Positions 5,574 through 6,307 of a stretch of 6,307 nucleotides of DNA are shown here, piece by piece. Positions within the stretch are counted from its first letter, which is position 1. Each line of letters starts with the position of its first letter. The position numbers were made by a program, and so were the translations under genes. The stretch comes from Tissierellia bacterium. GTDB lineage: Bacteria; Bacillota; Clostridia; Tissierellales; Tepidimicrobiaceae. The stretch lies in NCBI GenBank assembly GCA_012798935.1, contig JAAZMG010000082.1:1-6307 (forward strand), written 5' to 3'. The notes beneath the pieces are model-generated. The model was not told the origin of the DNA. It saw only the letters and a list, made by a program, of their open reading frames with translations, and made no database searches.

Positions 5574-6307
5574 ATGTATAATACTATGAGAATAACAGGT
5601 CTTGCATCGGGAATAGATACGGAAGAGATGATTCAACAATTAATGCAGGTGGAAAGAATAAAGGTAGATAGAGTAGAACAGGACAAGCAGACTTCAGTTT
5701 GGCGTCAAGAAGCTTACAATAGTTTAAATAAGGATTTTGCAAATTTTATATTGAATACTAGAAAGATGTTTGGATTGACCTCCGTTACTTGGACAGGAAA
5801 TCTTATTCCCAACTCCTACCAAAATTTAAATTGGGTAAAAAAGGCCACATCTTCTGATGAAACCATAGCCACAGTATCTAGTACAGGAAAGGCTATGGAT
5901 GGGAATTATAAGGTAAAAGTAAGGCAGTTGGCTGAAGGGGTTAGTTTGGCTAGTGGAAGTGATATACGGATAAAAGATAGAGAAGGCATCATAAATGAAG
6001 ATGGAAAGATTGTTGATGGAAATGATGTCGTAAAAGATCTTAAATTTATTATTAATGATGGTAAATATGATTTTAAGATTGAACTTTCAAACGAAGATGG
6101 TATTACCATAAACGAAGTAGTTAAAAAAATAAACTCTGCTAAGGTTACAGTGGGGGAAGGGGAAAATGCAAAAGAAGTATCTTTAGGAGTTAGAGCTTCT
6201 TATGATGCTGGTATTGGCAGGTTTTTTCTACAAACAACAGAGACAGGCATTAATGCAAAGATACAAATAACCGCAACCGATAGTAGTGATGGAGAAAAAT
6301 TTATTAA
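5574..6307 (+). CDS. fliD: Flagellar hook-associated protein 2 (filament cap) FliD, N-terminal part
   Basis: An open frame of 244 codons runs off the right edge with no stop. FliD forms the cap at the tip of the growing filament and guides flagellin folding outside the cell. The start MYNTMRITGLASGIDTEEM has the hallmark I-GLASGID-(E/D)-(M/L)I--LM segment (7-24). A heptad-like, charged stretch follows (about 25-60, the D0/D1 coiled coil), then the ATVSSTGKAMDGNYKVKVRQLAEG region (about 99-122) typical of the FliD N-terminal domain. The ATG at 5574 has AGGTG (5562-5566) seven bases upstream. A second in-frame ATG at 5586 also precedes the conserved part but has no binding site. FliD proteins usually exceed 400 residues, so roughly half is missing, through window truncation only. 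Confidence 0.93.
   Translation, partial: MYNTMRITGLASGIDTEEMIQQLMQVERIKVDRVEQDKQTSVWRQEAYNSLNKDFANFILNTRKMFGLTSVTWTGNLIPNSYQNLNWVKKATSSDETIATVSSTGKAMDGNYKVKVRQLAEGVSLASGSDIRIKDREGIINEDGKIVDGNDVVKDLKFIINDGKYDFKIELSNEDGITINEVVKKINSAKVTVGEGENAKEVSLGVRASYDAGIGRFFLQTTETGINAKIQITATDSSDGEKFI

Noticed and set aside
5906..6109. 67-codon minus-strand open frame inside fliD
   Set aside because: It is fully antisense to fliD and has no start signal.

Overview
The window looks like chromosomal DNA of a low-GC, anaerobic, motile Firmicute (Clostridia/Tissierellia-like). The grounds are strong AT bias, AGGAGG-type ribosome binding sites, a TTG start, SigA- and SigD-type promoters, U-tailed terminators, a clostridial-type DUF3798 lipoprotein and flagellar genes. 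The genus cannot be named from the sequence alone.

Left part (1-3193, minus strand): an ABC import operon, transcribed right to left. A perfect consensus SigA promoter (3165-3193) drives a leader of about 265 nt. The leader contains a terminator-like hairpin (3054-3083). It is followed by a DUF3798 substrate-binding-like lipoprotein (TTG start), an intercistronic hairpin (1681-1720), a 527-residue double-NBD ATPase of the ribose/galactose/nucleoside class, and the first 26 codons of a membrane permease that runs off the left edge. Together they form an importer of unknown substrate, apparently regulated by attenuation in the leader.

Middle part (3376-5163): two divergent membrane-protein genes. 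On the minus strand is a FUSC/aromatic-acid-exporter-like protein with its own promoter and a strong terminator. On the plus strand is a TVP38/TMEM64 (VTT-domain, DedA-related) protein. Its -10 box lies inside a 21-bp perfect palindrome.

Right part (5154-6307, plus strand): the start of a flagellar operon, flaG then fliD, with fliD cut by the window edge. A SigD (sigma-28) type promoter straddles the end of the VTT gene and the short gap before flaG, so late flagellar genes start here next to unrelated membrane genes.

No tRNA, rRNA, CRISPR array, insertion sequence or phage gene was seen. The least explained items are the regulated leader of the DUF3798 transporter, the asymmetric ATPase sites and the palindromic operator-like element. 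No wholly new system is evident.
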